A stretch of DNA of 64,000 bases from Vibrio sp. CB1-14 (GCF_040412085.2 NZ_CP115921.1:1674001-1738000), one strand, 5' to 3'; numbered from the stretch's first letter, positions 9,188 through 19,986 are shown. Translations and numbers: made by a program. Notes: a model not told the origin generated them from the sequence alone.

Positions 9188-10126
9188 ATGTCTATCCAAT
9201 GGTTTCCAGGCCACATGCACAAGGCTCGCAAAGAGATCGAAGAAGTCATCCCACAAGTAGATGTCATTATCGAAGTTCTTGATGCTCGTATCCCATTTAG
9301 TAGTGAAAACCCTATGATCTCAGAGCTACGCGGTGATAAACCTGTGGTGAAGGTTCTTAACAAACGCGATCTTGCTGACCCAGAAAAAACAGAATTGTGG
9401 ATTGCTCACCTCGAAAAAGAGCAAGGTGTTAAAGCTATGGCTATCACCACGTCTAATCCACAAGAGGTCAATAAAATCCTTGAGTTATGTCGTAAACTCG
9501 CCCCTCATCGCGAAGAGATCGGCAAAAATATTCGTACCATGATCATGGGCATTCCGAACGTTGGAAAATCGACCATTATCAACACATTAGCGGGCCGTAC
9601 CATTGCCGTCACAGGTAACCAACCAGCCGTAACCCGCCGCCAACAGAGAATTAACCTACAAAACGGCATCGTTTTGTCTGACACTCCAGGGATCTTATGG
9701 CCAAAAGTAGAAAACCCACACAGCGGTTTTCGTTTGGCAGCCACGGGCGCTGTAAAAGACACAGCGATCGAATATGATGAAGTTGCGTTTCACACCGTTG
9801 AATACCTTGCAGAGGTTTATCCAGAGCGTCTAAAAGAGCGCTACCAAATCGACGAGGAGCTTCCAGAGTCTGATCTTGAAATCATGGAGCTTATTGGCCG
9901 CAAACGCGGCGCACTGCAATCTGGCGGCCGAGTGAACCTACACAAAGCCTCTGAGATTCTGCTTCATGAACTTCGTAACGGCACCTTGGGTCAACTAACG
10001 CTTGAACTACCTGAGATGATCACCAAAGAGCTGGTGGAAGTGGAACTTGAAGCGGCACGTAAAGCTGAAGAGAAAGCGAAGAAAAAAGAAGAACGCCGTA
10101 AGCGTTACTTGAAAAACAAGCGTTAG
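9188..10126 (+). CDS. ylqF: Ribosome biogenesis GTPase YlqF/RbgA
   Basis: The 312-residue cytoplasmic GTPase is circularly permuted, as in the YlqF/YawG family: G4 (NKRDLADP, about 57-64) comes before G1 (GIPNVGKST, about 120-128), G2 (PAVTRR) and G3 (DTPGILWP). The N-terminal MSIQWFPGHM is the family signature. The C-terminus is a highly basic KKKEERRKRYLKNKR tail suited to rRNA contact. RbgA acts in late assembly of the large ribosomal subunit. AAAGG lies nine bases before the start, and a hairpin terminator follows at 10159. Confidence 0.93.
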   Translation: MSIQWFPGHMHKARKEIEEVIPQVDVIIEVLDARIPFSSENPMISELRGDKPVVKVLNKRDLADPEKTELWIAHLEKEQGVKAMAITTSNPQEVNKILELCRKLAPHREEIGKNIRTMIMGIPNVGKSTIINTLAGRTIAVTGNQPAVTRRQQRINLQNGIVLSDTPGILWPKVENPHSGFRLAATGAVKDTAIEYDEVAFHTVEYLAEVYPERLKERYQIDEELPESDLEIMELIGRKRGALQSGGRVNLHKASEILLHELRNGTLGQLTLELPEMITKELVEVELEAARKAEEKAKKKEERRKRYLKNKR

Positions 10127-10158
10127 GATTTAACACTAACGTATACTCAGACAAGTTC

Positions 10159-10199
10159 AATGCCAAAGCTTACAACTAATGTAGCTTTGGCATTTGTGT
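10159..10199 (+). terminator. Hairpin terminator after ylqF
   Basis: AATGCCAAAGCT and AGCTTTGGCATT form a 12-pair stem with a 12-base loop, followed by TGTGTTT. Confidence 0.75.
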
Positions 10200-10281
10200 T
10201 TATGATGGTGCAAATCACCTCAGCCATCCTCACCATTAACACTAAGTTTCTGTTAAGATAACGCTTCTTATCACTTACACT

Positions 10282-12465
10282 GTGTCAATTGTGAGCATTC
10301 TTGGTCAACTTCGCCTCCTATGGGCCAACAAAACATTTAATTACAGCGTTCTGATGCTGTTTGCTCTGCTCGGCGTGGTCATTCCCGCTTGGTACTTAGA
10401 GCAGCAAACTTGGGTTACCCCATTAATTCTTGGTGTCATCGCTGCTGCATTGGCAGAAAGCGACGACAGCTTCACTGGCAGATTGAAAGCTCTCATCATA
10501 ACGATGATCTGTTTTGCCATTGCCTCATTTTCAATCGAACTATTATTTGATACACCCTGGTTTTTTGCAGCGGGTCTGTTTGTTTCGACTTTAGGTTTTG
10601 TACTTCTGGGGGCAATCGGCCCTAGATATACCAGTATTGCTTTTGGCTCTTTGTTAGTGGCTATCTACACCATGTTAGGGGCAAGTGAAAGTAGTGATCT
10701 ATGGACACAACCTACACTGCTTTTGGGCGGTGCTTCTTGGTATTACCTTGTTTCGTTGGTTTGGAACAGTTTATGGCCGCTACAGCCAGTGCAGCAAAGT
10801 CTCTCTAATGTATTCAACGAACTAAGTTTGTATTTAGACGCGAAACGAAATCTATTTCATCCAACGCGAAACCTCATCCCCCAGCCACATCGCCTGAAAG
10901 AAGCCAGCCTTAACGCCTGTACTGTATACGCGCTCAATGAGTGTAAAACAACACTGCTTAACCGCTCGAAACGTGGACATGTTGACGGGCCAAGCGATCG
11001 TTTTTTACAAGTTTACTTTATCGCTCAAGATATCCATGAGCGAGTGAGCTCCAGTCACTACCGTTATCAAGAGCTCGCTAGCTCCTTTTCACACTCAGAT
11101 GTGCTGTTTCGCTTTAAGCATTTGCTTGAAATGCAATCCATCGCCTGTAAGAACATCGCGCACGCGCTGAAACTTGGTAACAAGTATTCTCACAGTAATG
11201 ATTCACTCAACGCACTGGTTGAACTTCAAGACTCTATCGAATACTTAGAAACACAAAATCGTCCGGAGTGGAAACCATTATTAGTACAGATTCACTACCT
11301 ATTTAATAATCTAGCTACCGTTGAGAAGCTGCTCAGCAATGTCAGCAATCCTGACATCGTCAATCAAGATGACAATGTGCTAGACGATACAAACGCTCAC
11401 ACACCACTAGCTATGTGGCGCAAAATAAAATCCAGCTTCACATTAGATTCTTTGTTGCTTCGCCATGCAATCCGCTTGTCTTGCGCATTGACTTTGGGTT
11501 ACGGGATCATTCAATTTTTCGAACTCGAACGAGGTTACTGGATCCTGCTAACCACATTGTTTGTCTGTCAGCCAAACTACAGTGCCACACGCCAAAAGCT
11601 CACCGCCCGAATTGCTGGTACGGTCGTTGGCCTTCTGGTTGGGGTACCTTTGCTTACCCTTTTTCCATCCACAGAGAGCCAACTCGTACTCTTGGTCATT
11701 TCTGGTGTCATGTTCTTCGCGTTTCGACTCAATAATTACGGTTACGCAACGGGTTTTATCACTGTCCTAGTTCTGCTTTGCTTTCATCAACTTGGTGAAG
11801 GCTACGCGGTAGTACTTCCACGTTTAATGGATACGCTCATTGGCTGTGCACTGGCTGTTTGTGCTGTGTATTTCATTCTTCCCGATTGGGAGTCGAAACG
11901 TTTATCGAAAATCATGGTCTCGGCACTAAAAACCAACCGCCTGTATTTGCTGCAAATCATTGGGCAATATCGCGTAGGCAAGAAAGATGATCTAAGCTAC
12001 AGAATCGCGAGGCGCGATGCCCATAATGCGGATGCGAACCTATCCAAAGCCATCTCTAACATGCTTGCTGAGCCGGATCGTTATCAATTAGATACAGATG
12101 AGTGTTTTCGCTTTTTGACGCTTAACCATGCCCTGCTGAGTTACATTTCAGCATTGGGCGCGCATCGCCAGAGACTTGATGATGAATCGATTCATTTATT
12201 GGTACTCGAGGCACACCGAAGTATTAATCAACATATTGAAGTAATAGAAGAGAATTTATCAGGCACTGGGAGTGACGCAACCCACACAACTGTCGATCAA
12301 TTTGATATTCATAGACGACTTTCAGAATGGCGAGATGAAGACGATCGTTCTGCAAGAATGGTATTGCAACAGCTTCACTTGATCTATCGAATGCTACCTG
12401 AATTGCAAACGTTGTCGACACACCTGAAACCCGAAGCACTATCACAAACAACACCAGAAAGTTAA
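10282..12465 (+). CDS. yccS: YccS-family inner-membrane protein (FUSC superfamily)
   Basis: The 727-residue protein has the two-halves layout of YccS/YhfK proteins: five or six N-terminal helices (about 18-160), a soluble region about 165-385, a second helix group (about 395-525) and a cytoplasmic C-terminal region. Length and N-terminal sequence match YccS. The start is a GTG (10282) with no good ribosome-binding site; a second GTG at 10291 is possible. The family is related to aromatic acid efflux (AaeB) and fusaric acid resistance proteins, but the substrate of YccS is not established. It appears to be transcribed alone. Confidence 0.85.
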   Translation: MSIVSILGQLRLLWANKTFNYSVLMLFALLGVVIPAWYLEQQTWVTPLILGVIAAALAESDDSFTGRLKALIITMICFAIASFSIELLFDTPWFFAAGLFVSTLGFVLLGAIGPRYTSIAFGSLLVAIYTMLGASESSDLWTQPTLLLGGASWYYLVSLVWNSLWPLQPVQQSLSNVFNELSLYLDAKRNLFHPTRNLIPQPHRLKEASLNACTVYALNECKTTLLNRSKRGHVDGPSDRFLQVYFIAQDIHERVSSSHYRYQELASSFSHSDVLFRFKHLLEMQSIACKNIAHALKLGNKYSHSNDSLNALVELQDSIEYLETQNRPEWKPLLVQIHYLFNNLATVEKLLSNVSNPDIVNQDDNVLDDTNAHTPLAMWRKIKSSFTLDSLLLRHAIRLSCALTLGYGIIQFFELERGYWILLTTLFVCQPNYSATRQKLTARIAGTVVGLLVGVPLLTLFPSTESQLVLLVISGVMFFAFRLNNYGYATGFITVLVLLCFHQLGEGYAVVLPRLMDTLIGCALAVCAVYFILPDWESKRLSKIMVSALKTNRLYLLQIIGQYRVGKKDDLSYRIARRDAHNADANLSKAISNMLAEPDRYQLDTDECFRFLTLNHALLSYISALGAHRQRLDDESIHLLVLEAHRSINQHIEVIEENLSGTGSDATHTTVDQFDIHRRLSEWRDEDDRSARMVLQQLHLIYRMLPELQTLSTHLKPEALSQTTPES

Positions 12466-12477
12466 CCTGATAGTAAA

Positions 12478-12512
12478 CGTCATGTTAATGCAGTCTTTGC
12501 ATTGACATGACG
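12478..12512. repeat. 15-base-pair inverted repeat downstream of yccS
   Basis: CGTCATGTTAATGCA and TGCATTGACATGACG pair over 15 positions with one G-T wobble around a five-base loop. It lies 12 bases after the yccS stop. No T-run follows on either strand, so it is either an atypical terminator, an RNA-stabilising hairpin or a short intergenic repeat element. Confidence 0.6.
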
Positions 12513-12681
12513 TAGTTAACCAAGCTATTGACGCCCTCTTACATTTCTCGGACAAAATTCACAGAATCAATTTATAGAATACTCACTATAGCGACTCATC
12601 ATCGATGATCGAAAGGAACTCAGCCGCTTGTGCACAAGAGACAACCACGATCAACCAAACTGCGTCATTACGGGTGTTACT

Positions 12682-12843
12682 ATGCCAACACAGCAATTTG
12701 AACAACTCAAAGAACAGCTAAAAAAGCTATCACCACAACAACTCAAAGCACTGCAAGGTGAAATCAGCTCACAGCTACAACCCAACTCTGATAACTTACT
12801 AAGCGATGAAGAGCTAACTGCCCTATCACAACTATTTCGCTAA
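12682..12843 (+). CDS. Small conserved-looking helical protein, 53 residues
   Basis: The frame from the ATG at 12682 reads MPTQQFEQLKEQLKKLSPQQ and continues to 53 residues ending in SQLFR. It is rich in Gln, Leu and Lys and would form amphipathic helices. An in-frame longer version from 12628 exists but begins with unconvincing sequence. No strong ribosome-binding site is seen (GGGTGTTAC precedes the ATG). The sequence looks protein-like, and the name and function are unknown. Confidence 0.6.
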   Translation: MPTQQFEQLKEQLKKLSPQQLKALQGEISSQLQPNSDNLLSDEELTALSQLFR

Positions 12844-13034
12844 ACCCTGCCCCAGCGGTTTCGCGAAACATAGCGCGATTAAGCACATTGCCCCACAACT
12901 ATGTCCTACGCTAACAGTTGTCGGTTCAAAATGCGTACGTCTGTAATATGATGTCACAGAACTTTGCCACCATACCTTGTATCTCTTGTCTATGTGGGTA
13001 GAATCCCCGTTCAAACTGACTGACAAACATCGAC

Positions 13035-14294
13035 ATGCCAAAAGTAAATCTTCACAAGCGTGACTACCTAAACAATTTAGGTGACGAGCTCGCAATGTCT
13101 GAGTTCGAACAAAGACTCACGCCCAAGTTTGACTCGCCTGCTAACAGGGTGAATCGCAGTCCTTACCTCACGCAACGCAACGTCGACTATCGTTGGAAAA
13201 CCCTAGACAATCCTAGTGCACGAGGCGAGCTTTTTGATGCTCATACTGAATCGCAAATGCAAGCCTATGAAAAAAATATCGAGTTTTTTATCGGCACGCT
13301 AAAAATGCCAGTAGGTACCGCCGGTCCCTTACGGCTCAATGGCCTTTTTGCACAAGGCGATTACCAAGTCCCACTAGCGACAACAGAAGCAGCCCTCGTG
13401 GCATCGTACAATCGCGGTGCTAACCTGATTACTGCCTGCGGTGGTGCCAGTGCGATGCTATTAAATGAAGGTGTGACCCGAACGCCTGGTTTCGCATTCA
13501 AATCGCTAATTGAAGCCGGTCAGTTTGTCGCATGGTTGGTAACTCAGTTCGATCACTTTAAAGCGTTGGCGGAATCAACCACTTCTCACGGTAAGCTCAG
13601 TGATGTTAGCGTTAATATCGAGGGCAATCATGTCTACTTGGTATTCGAATATTTAACCGGTGATGCTTCTGGTCAAAACATGGTGACCATCGCAACTAAT
13701 GTGGTGTTTGACTACATCTTAACCAACACACCAATCGAACCAGATTATGCGTTTTTGGACGGCAACTTATCCGGCGACAAAAAAGCAAACTCGCAAACTT
13801 TACGTAGTGTTCGTGGTAAAAAAGTGACCGCTGAAGTAACAATCTCAGCAGAGCTGATTGAGAAGTATCTGCATACCACACCCAAAAAGATGGCTCAATT
13901 CGGCCAAATGACCACAGTCGGCGGCGCACTTAGTGGCACGATTGGCATCAATGCACATTATGCCAATGCTCTGGCAGCCCTCTATATTGCCTGCGGTCAG
14001 GATGCGGCCTGCGTAGCAGAATCTGCAATTGGGATGACCCGTATGGAAGTCACTGAAAAAGGTGAGCTCTACGCAAGTGTAACCCTACCTAATTTGATGG
14101 TAGGCACTGTCGGCGGTGGTACTGGACTTCCGAGCCAGAAAGCGTGCTTAGATCTACTTGGTCTGCACGGTTCTGGACAATCCCAAGCATTGGCAGAAGT
14201 AGCTGCAACCCTTTGTTTAGCTGGAGAGCTTTCTATTGTTGGTGCTTTTTGCGCTGGCCACTTCTCGCGAGCTCATCACAAATTAGCGAGATAA
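13035..14294 (+). CDS. mvaA: Hydroxymethylglutaryl-CoA reductase
   Basis: The 419-residue enzyme would interconvert HMG-CoA and mevalonate with a nicotinamide cofactor. Visible family motifs are the substrate-binding IGTLKMPVGTAGPL (about 85-98), the catalytic-glutamate segment TTEAALVASYNRG (about 115-127), DASGQNM (DAMGMN-like), the lysine segment SGDKKANS, GTVGGGTGLPSQ and a C-terminal GHFSRAHHKLAR carrying the expected histidine. It resembles the class I-type bacterial enzymes. No other mevalonate gene is nearby, and vibrios are known to make isoprenoids by the MEP route, so its role is uncertain. A terminator follows directly. Confidence 0.92.
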   Translation: MPKVNLHKRDYLNNLGDELAMSEFEQRLTPKFDSPANRVNRSPYLTQRNVDYRWKTLDNPSARGELFDAHTESQMQAYEKNIEFFIGTLKMPVGTAGPLRLNGLFAQGDYQVPLATTEAALVASYNRGANLITACGGASAMLLNEGVTRTPGFAFKSLIEAGQFVAWLVTQFDHFKALAESTTSHGKLSDVSVNIEGNHVYLVFEYLTGDASGQNMVTIATNVVFDYILTNTPIEPDYAFLDGNLSGDKKANSQTLRSVRGKKVTAEVTISAELIEKYLHTTPKKMAQFGQMTTVGGALSGTIGINAHYANALAALYIACGQDAACVAESAIGMTRMEVTEKGELYASVTLPNLMVGTVGGGTGLPSQKACLDLLGLHGSGQSQALAEVAATLCLAGELSIVGAFCAGHFSRAHHKLAR

Positions 14295-14320
14295 CGTATT
14301 CTCAAGCAGTAAACCGAATA

Positions 14321-14343
14321 AAGGATGCAGAGGCATCCTTTTT
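14321..14343 (+). terminator. Hairpin terminator between mvaA and luxQ
   Basis: AAGGATGC and GCATCCTT flank a four-base loop and run into a T tract. It lies between the convergent mvaA and luxQ genes and may serve both strands. Confidence 0.8.
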
Positions 14344-14391
14344 GCTTTGTTTTTTCTCTTGCTAAGAAGAGAGTTGCTAAGCAGTTATTCA

Positions 14392-16965
14392 CTAAGCAGC
14401 TAAATAATGAAACTGCTTAAAGTGGCGCAACGCATCGTTAAGAGACTTCTCTTTAATCGGCTTAACGATAACAAAGTCGGCGCCCGCGGCGAAAAATGCC
14501 TGACGTGTCGAAGTTTGATTGTCCGCAGTACAGGCGTAAATCGGCAATGTTTTATTGTATTCTTGGCGTATTTGCTTGGTGATCTCAATTCCCGACACAC
14601 TCGGTAACTGGTTGTCCATTAGCACTAAATCAAAGTTCGCACTATCGATATAGTTAAGTGCCTCTTGGCTATCTTTCGCCCAGACAACATGCATCCCATA
14701 CTTTTCACAGAAAGCTTTAGCAATAAACGCATTGGTATGATTGTCTTCCACCAGTAACACCGATATTTCACGATCAAATAAGCTGAAATCGATTTCCGTT
14801 TCCTCTACGGCAAGCGCAGACGCACCCTCAATGATTTCGACAGGTAACGTTAGCTTAAACTGCGTTCCGACCCCGACTTCACTGGTCAAAGTGATATCAC
14901 CATCAAGTATGGTTACTAGATTTCTGACGATAGCTAAGCCTAATCCACTGCCTCCATACTCCCGTGTTGTCGTAGACTCTGATTGAACAAACGGATCAAA
15001 GATCTGTTCAAGTTGATCTTGGCGAATACCAATACCGGTATCTTCAACATCAATAAGCAGCTGAGCAGTCTCGTCTGAATGATGACGAGTCATACTGAAG
15101 GAGACTTTTACCTGACCGAGATGCGTAAATTTAATCGCATTACTCAACAGATTAAAAAGAATTTGATTTAGGCGAACCTGATCGGTGAACAACACGGTCT
15201 CAATTGGCAACTTATTATCGATCTTCAATGTAATTGACTTTTCATCACATAAAGGTCGGTAAATGCCATCAAGAGCGGTCACAATTTCTTTAAAGCTAAA
15301 GCTGTGTTTCTCAAGCTTAAAACTGCCATTTTCAATTTTAGAGAAATCAAGAATATCGTTTAACACGGCAAGCAGATGTTCACCACTGTTACACAGTACG
15401 TCGATTTGCTCTTGATAACGCGTCTGTTTGGCTTCTTTTTTCAACAGCTGTGAAATACCTAAAATCCCATTAAGCGGCGTGCGTATTTCGTGGCTCATTT
15501 TAGCAAGAAACTCGGTACGAGCCACTGCGGCACGCTCGGCCTCTTCTCTTGCCTTCTCACTTTGCTTTTCTGCTTCCACCAACTTGGTGATATCCAATCC
15601 TTGCGATAGAACCAACTTCTTATCTTTACGAGTTTGGATAGACGACAAGTTCCAACGATATACCATGTCACTAATCGGAACATCGATACCGGTAATGGTC
15701 ACGCCATGATTCGCCTTGTCGACTTGAACCTTCATTTCATCGACAAATTGGCGAAACTGCAGCGCATCACTACTGTCTGCGTTGCGCTCTAAACCAAGTG
15801 CTTTTCGAGCTGATGGGTTGATCTGCAATATGGTGGAATTTTCAGTCCAAACGATGATTGGAGACAAGGAGAAGTTAAACAGGTCTTGGAACAGCCTTTC
15901 TTGCTCAGAAAGACGTTCAAACGTGTTACTCAACGTCTTACCGATATGATTGAACTCATGAATAGTCGAGCCAGAGAAATGTTCAAACTTTTGTGTATTG
16001 CCCGCTATTCGAGTGTAAACCATCAGCTTCGCCAACTCCTTGGTGACTCGGCCATTTAACCAGCGTCTCGTTATCACGGAAGTGATGGTGATCACCACAA
16101 AAGAGAGGAAAATCCAAAACAGGTAGCTATTTCGAAGAGCTAGAATACCGGGATTACGTTGAATAGAGTAAACCGTCAGCTTAGATAGCTGACTACCAAT
16201 CGATAGTGGCGTTTCGGTAACGAGTATTTTATTGAGATCAACCTCACCGCTTTTAATGACAGATACAACGGATGCTTGTGTGTAGCTATCATCAGACGAA
16301 ATAGAAGAGGCAATCACTGCATCTCCATACTTTAGAATGACATCATCACTGTTACTACCGCGCAATAGACTCGTTAATAGCCCCGCGTTATCATCAAGTA
16401 TGACCCCGACAAAAAGCTGTCCGAGCACTTCACCAGAAGAACGATCGACAATCGGTGTCCTGCGCAACAATATATGCCTTTCTCCAAGCTGCGATCCGGC
16501 CGCTACCGTATTCCAATTATTGTTTTTTCCGGCTGCCACATTTAGTGTTGCTAGGCTGCTTTGCTCCAGTCCATAAAACAGTGCATTACCGTCATCCCAT
16601 ACAATGTCATCACTGCGAGTAATAAAACGAAAGTCTGGAGCGTTCGAAGGCTGAAGGTTATCCTCTCGTAAAAAAAAGTAGTCGAGCAGCCTAGCATCGA
16701 AAGTTTCAAAAAAACTCTCTACAGCATCACTTTTTGCGTTGCTGTCTTGCAGAATTTGTAACGAGGCTAAGCGGTAGTTGAAAAAGTTAACAACCAATGC
16801 ACTAGTTTGCCTAGCGCTCTTTTGAACTTCTTCTCGAACGATGTCACGACTTAACTGCCAGCTTTGCATCAGCATTGCGAACGTGAACACCCCCACTACC
16901 GTAATCACAGTTCGTGTGATCAGTGTGGCGAGAGTTTTACGATTATTAAAATCCGTTAATGGCAT
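14392..16965 (-). CDS. luxQ: LuxQ hybrid sensor kinase/phosphatase (AI-2 quorum sensing)
   Basis: The 857-residue inner-membrane protein pairs with LuxP and passes phosphate to LuxU and LuxO. Order: helix about 15-36, periplasmic two-PAS sensor about 40-275, helix about 280-300, HAMP/PAS about 300-465, HisKA with the phospho-accepting H492 (FLAKMSHEIRTPLNG), HATPase with DTGIGI and GGSGLGLAIV, then a receiver with phospho-accepting D784 (LVLMDNQLP). H492 sits at the same residue number as in V. harveyi LuxQ as I remember it. It follows luxP by 17 bases. At low AI-2 LuxQ acts as a kinase; bound LuxP turns it into a phosphatase (family knowledge). Confidence 0.96.
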   Translation of the reverse strand: MPLTDFNNRKTLATLITRTVITVVGVFTFAMLMQSWQLSRDIVREEVQKSARQTSALVVNFFNYRLASLQILQDSNAKSDAVESFFETFDARLLDYFFLREDNLQPSNAPDFRFITRSDDIVWDDGNALFYGLEQSSLATLNVAAGKNNNWNTVAAGSQLGERHILLRRTPIVDRSSGEVLGQLFVGVILDDNAGLLTSLLRGSNSDDVILKYGDAVIASSISSDDSYTQASVVSVIKSGEVDLNKILVTETPLSIGSQLSKLTVYSIQRNPGILALRNSYLFWIFLSFVVITITSVITRRWLNGRVTKELAKLMVYTRIAGNTQKFEHFSGSTIHEFNHIGKTLSNTFERLSEQERLFQDLFNFSLSPIIVWTENSTILQINPSARKALGLERNADSSDALQFRQFVDEMKVQVDKANHGVTITGIDVPISDMVYRWNLSSIQTRKDKKLVLSQGLDITKLVEAEKQSEKAREEAERAAVARTEFLAKMSHEIRTPLNGILGISQLLKKEAKQTRYQEQIDVLCNSGEHLLAVLNDILDFSKIENGSFKLEKHSFSFKEIVTALDGIYRPLCDEKSITLKIDNKLPIETVLFTDQVRLNQILFNLLSNAIKFTHLGQVKVSFSMTRHHSDETAQLLIDVEDTGIGIRQDQLEQIFDPFVQSESTTTREYGGSGLGLAIVRNLVTILDGDITLTSEVGVGTQFKLTLPVEIIEGASALAVEETEIDFSLFDREISVLLVEDNHTNAFIAKAFCEKYGMHVVWAKDSQEALNYIDSANFDLVLMDNQLPSVSGIEITKQIRQEYNKTLPIYACTADNQTSTRQAFFAAGADFVIVKPIKEKSLNDALRHFKQFHYLAA

Positions 16966-16982
16966 ACAAACTTCACACGCGA

Positions 16983-18107
<1,125 letters not shown>

Positions 18108-18155
18108 TTAAGAACAAGTGTATACAATGAGGTGCAATTCAGCCAGTTTTCGCAA

Positions 18156-18449
18156 TCAAACGCTGGCTTTAATGATGAATTTTTCTTCGTTGGCAACGAG
18201 CTGCTCTTTCTGTTTCTTATTTAACTTCTTTATCGCAATTTCCGTTTTAAGCGCCTCACTTTTGCTTTGCTGTGTTTGGCTCCATACCAATTTTAGTGGA
18301 CCTCGACCACGCAGTGCTTTTGACCCTTTGCCTGCTTCGTGCTGCTTGAATCGACGTTCTAGGTCATTGGTTATGCCACAATAGAGTTTATCTTCAGCCG
18401 TGCGAATTAAGTATACGAACCACTCAGCTGGGGTATCGATTTCAGACAT
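18156..18449 (-). CDS. GIY-YIG nuclease-domain protein (UPF0213-like)
   Basis: The 97-residue protein is a single GIY-YIG domain: WFVYLIR and LYCGIT provide the two motif strands, with R about 36 (NDLERRFKQH) and E about 68 in the expected places, and a basic C-terminus. The ATG at 18449 is preferred to the in-frame TTG six bases earlier. Small stand-alone members of this family have weak or uncertain nuclease activity and unknown cellular roles. It lies between yceH (separated by a terminator) and luxP. Confidence 0.85.
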   Translation of the reverse strand: MSEIDTPAEWFVYLIRTAEDKLYCGITNDLERRFKQHEAGKGSKALRGRGPLKLVWSQTQQSKSEALKTEIAIKKLNKKQKEQLVANEEKFIIKASV

Positions 18450-18485
18450 AGACAAGTAATTTCATTACCAAAGCTATCCGATGAC

Positions 18486-18507
18486 AAAAAGGCGGCCTAA
18501 GCCGCCT
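18486..18507 (-). terminator. Hairpin terminator after yceH
   Basis: GGCGGC-CTAA-GCCGCC; on the minus strand it is followed by TTTTTG. It separates yceH from the GIY-YIG gene. Confidence 0.8.
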
Positions 18508-18513
18508 CACCGC

Positions 18514-19182
18514 TCACAATAAAGAATTTACCAATGCTTTTAGCTCGCCAAGCTCTTGCTTCAAAGCTTCGACTTCCGCTTCCAACGCCTCAATGCGCGC
18601 TTGACCAGCAGACGCTACTACACCAGTAACGCTGCCTGACGCTGCTTCCTGAGTAAGTTGTTCGATATCCACCTCACCGCTAAACAAATGCATATAACGC
18701 GATTCACGCTTACCTGCTTCACGTGGTAGTTTCACAACCAAGGCACCATTTTCACGAGATGCCATAGCTTCAAGAGTCGCTTCAACTTCTTTCACATCGG
18801 TGAATGAACAAAGTCGATTGGTTCTAGTCCGAATTTCACCAGGAGTCTGTGCACCACGAAGCAACATACAACATACAATGCCTTTCTCCTGTTCATTGAG
18901 CTTTAGATCACCAAACTCAGTATTGCAAAAGCGGTGTTGGAACTTAGACACGCGGCTGTTGAAGCTACTTTCATCACTCAGTAATCGACGGTTAATCAAT
19001 GCAGTAGCTGCATCTTGTACGTCGGCATCGCTCAGGCTCATCACAGGATCGCGATTGCTTTTTTGGTTACACGCTGTCGTCAAACTATTCAACGTAAGTG
19101 GATATTGATCCGGAGTAGTGATTTCTTTTTCGATAAGGCAGCCAATGACGCGCGCCTCAACTGGGGACAGTTCGATGTTCAT
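18514..19182 (-). CDS. yceH: YceH-family protein (DUF480)
   Basis: The 222-residue protein has the DUF480 opening (LSPVEARVIGCLIEKEITTPDQYPLT, shown here in shortened form as LSPVEARVIG) and two winged-helix-like segments (about 5-95 and 100-175). The C-terminus (about 185-222) is a coiled coil with heptad leucines (IEALEAEVEALKQELGELK). AAAGGA lies nine bases before the ATG. The fold suggests DNA binding or a scaffold role; no function is established. It ends with its own terminator. Confidence 0.9.
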   Translation of the reverse strand: MNIELSPVEARVIGCLIEKEITTPDQYPLTLNSLTTACNQKSNRDPVMSLSDADVQDAATALINRRLLSDESSFNSRVSKFQHRFCNTEFGDLKLNEQEKGIVCCMLLRGAQTPGEIRTRTNRLCSFTDVKEVEATLEAMASRENGALVVKLPREAGKRESRYMHLFSGEVDIEQLTQEAASGSVTGVVASAGQARIEALEAEVEALKQELGELKALVNSLL

Positions 19183-19225
19183 TATTGTATTCCTTTATAG
19201 TCCGCTACAGTGTCACAAAGCAAGC

Positions 19226-19435
19226 TCAATGCTCCGACAGAAACGGTACTTTTATGAGTTTACCATCTTGGTCGATCATGACGACTTTACTTCGATTGAG
19301 TTCGACTTCAACTACCTCTTGCTTACTACGCTCACATATGTACGCCCCTTTAAGCCTTTGTTTTGGTGATAGCTTATCGGTTGAGATGACAGTGTTGTTG
19401 TCGGATTCTAATGAAGTTTGAGATAACAGTGACAT
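19226..19435 (-). CDS. Hypothetical small protein, 69 residues
   Basis: A frame from the ATG at 19435 encodes 69 residues with a charged, beta-type C-terminal half (KVVMIDQDGKLIKVPF). It lies upstream of yceH on the same strand, 43 bases away. The ribosome-binding site is weak (GCAAAG). No domain is recognised, but the composition and the GAYICE...VVEVE pattern look like real protein. Medium confidence that it is expressed. Confidence 0.5.
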   Translation of the reverse strand: MSLLSQTSLESDNNTVISTDKLSPKQRLKGAYICERSKQEVVEVELNRSKVVMIDQDGKLIKVPFLSEH

Positions 19436-19624
19436 GAATTACTTTGCGTTAAAAACCTTGTTGTTTGAAATCATAGCGCTATTTCTTACTGTAACTCAAT
19501 TGTTTCTTCTACTGAGTGGCGACAAACTAAGCAATAGCCAATGAGTATTGATCTAAGGTCTGTTATAGATGGGTTTGTTGTGTTTTAATCAAGACAGATA
19601 CCCACACGAATTAGGAAAGGAAAC

Positions 19625-19942
19625 ATGAGTAGCGTATTTGAAATCGTTGCGCAAGCACGTCGCAAGAACAAACTAAAACGTGAACTGCTAGACAACGAGA
19701 AGAAGGTTCGTGACAACCGTAAGCGTGTCGACCTACTAGAAAACCTGATGGACTACATCAAGCCAGAAATGACGCACGATGAAATCGTCACTATCATCAA
19801 AAACATGAAAGCAGACTACGAAGACCGTGTTGATGACCATATCATCAAGAGCGCTGAGATTTCAAAAGCTCGTCGTGACATCAGCCGTCGTATCCGTGAG
19901 CTGACTGAAGAAGACAAGCAAATGGTTCAAGGTAAGAAATAA
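19625..19942 (+). CDS. tmaR: TmaR/YeeX family protein (DUF496)
   Basis: The 105-residue protein is almost entirely charged coiled coil (residues about 8-45 and 60-100) and matches the DUF496 family over its full length. In E. coli the member YeeX (TmaR) forms polar clusters that hold PTS enzyme I and so tune sugar uptake. AGGAAAGGA precedes the ATG. A strong terminator follows 18 bases after the stop. The polar-cluster role here is inferred from the family. Confidence 0.9.
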   Translation: MSSVFEIVAQARRKNKLKRELLDNEKKVRDNRKRVDLLENLMDYIKPEMTHDEIVTIIKNMKADYEDRVDDHIIKSAEISKARRDISRRIRELTEEDKQMVQGKK

Positions 19943-19960
19943 TTTCTTGTTCCGAGCACT

Positions 19961-19986
19961 AAAGAGCCTGTTCGCAGGCTCTTTTT
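19961..19986 (+). terminator. Hairpin terminator after tmaR
   Basis: AGAGCCTG-TTCG-CAGGCTCTTTTT: eight-pair stem with a UUCG-type loop and a T-run. Confidence 0.9.
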
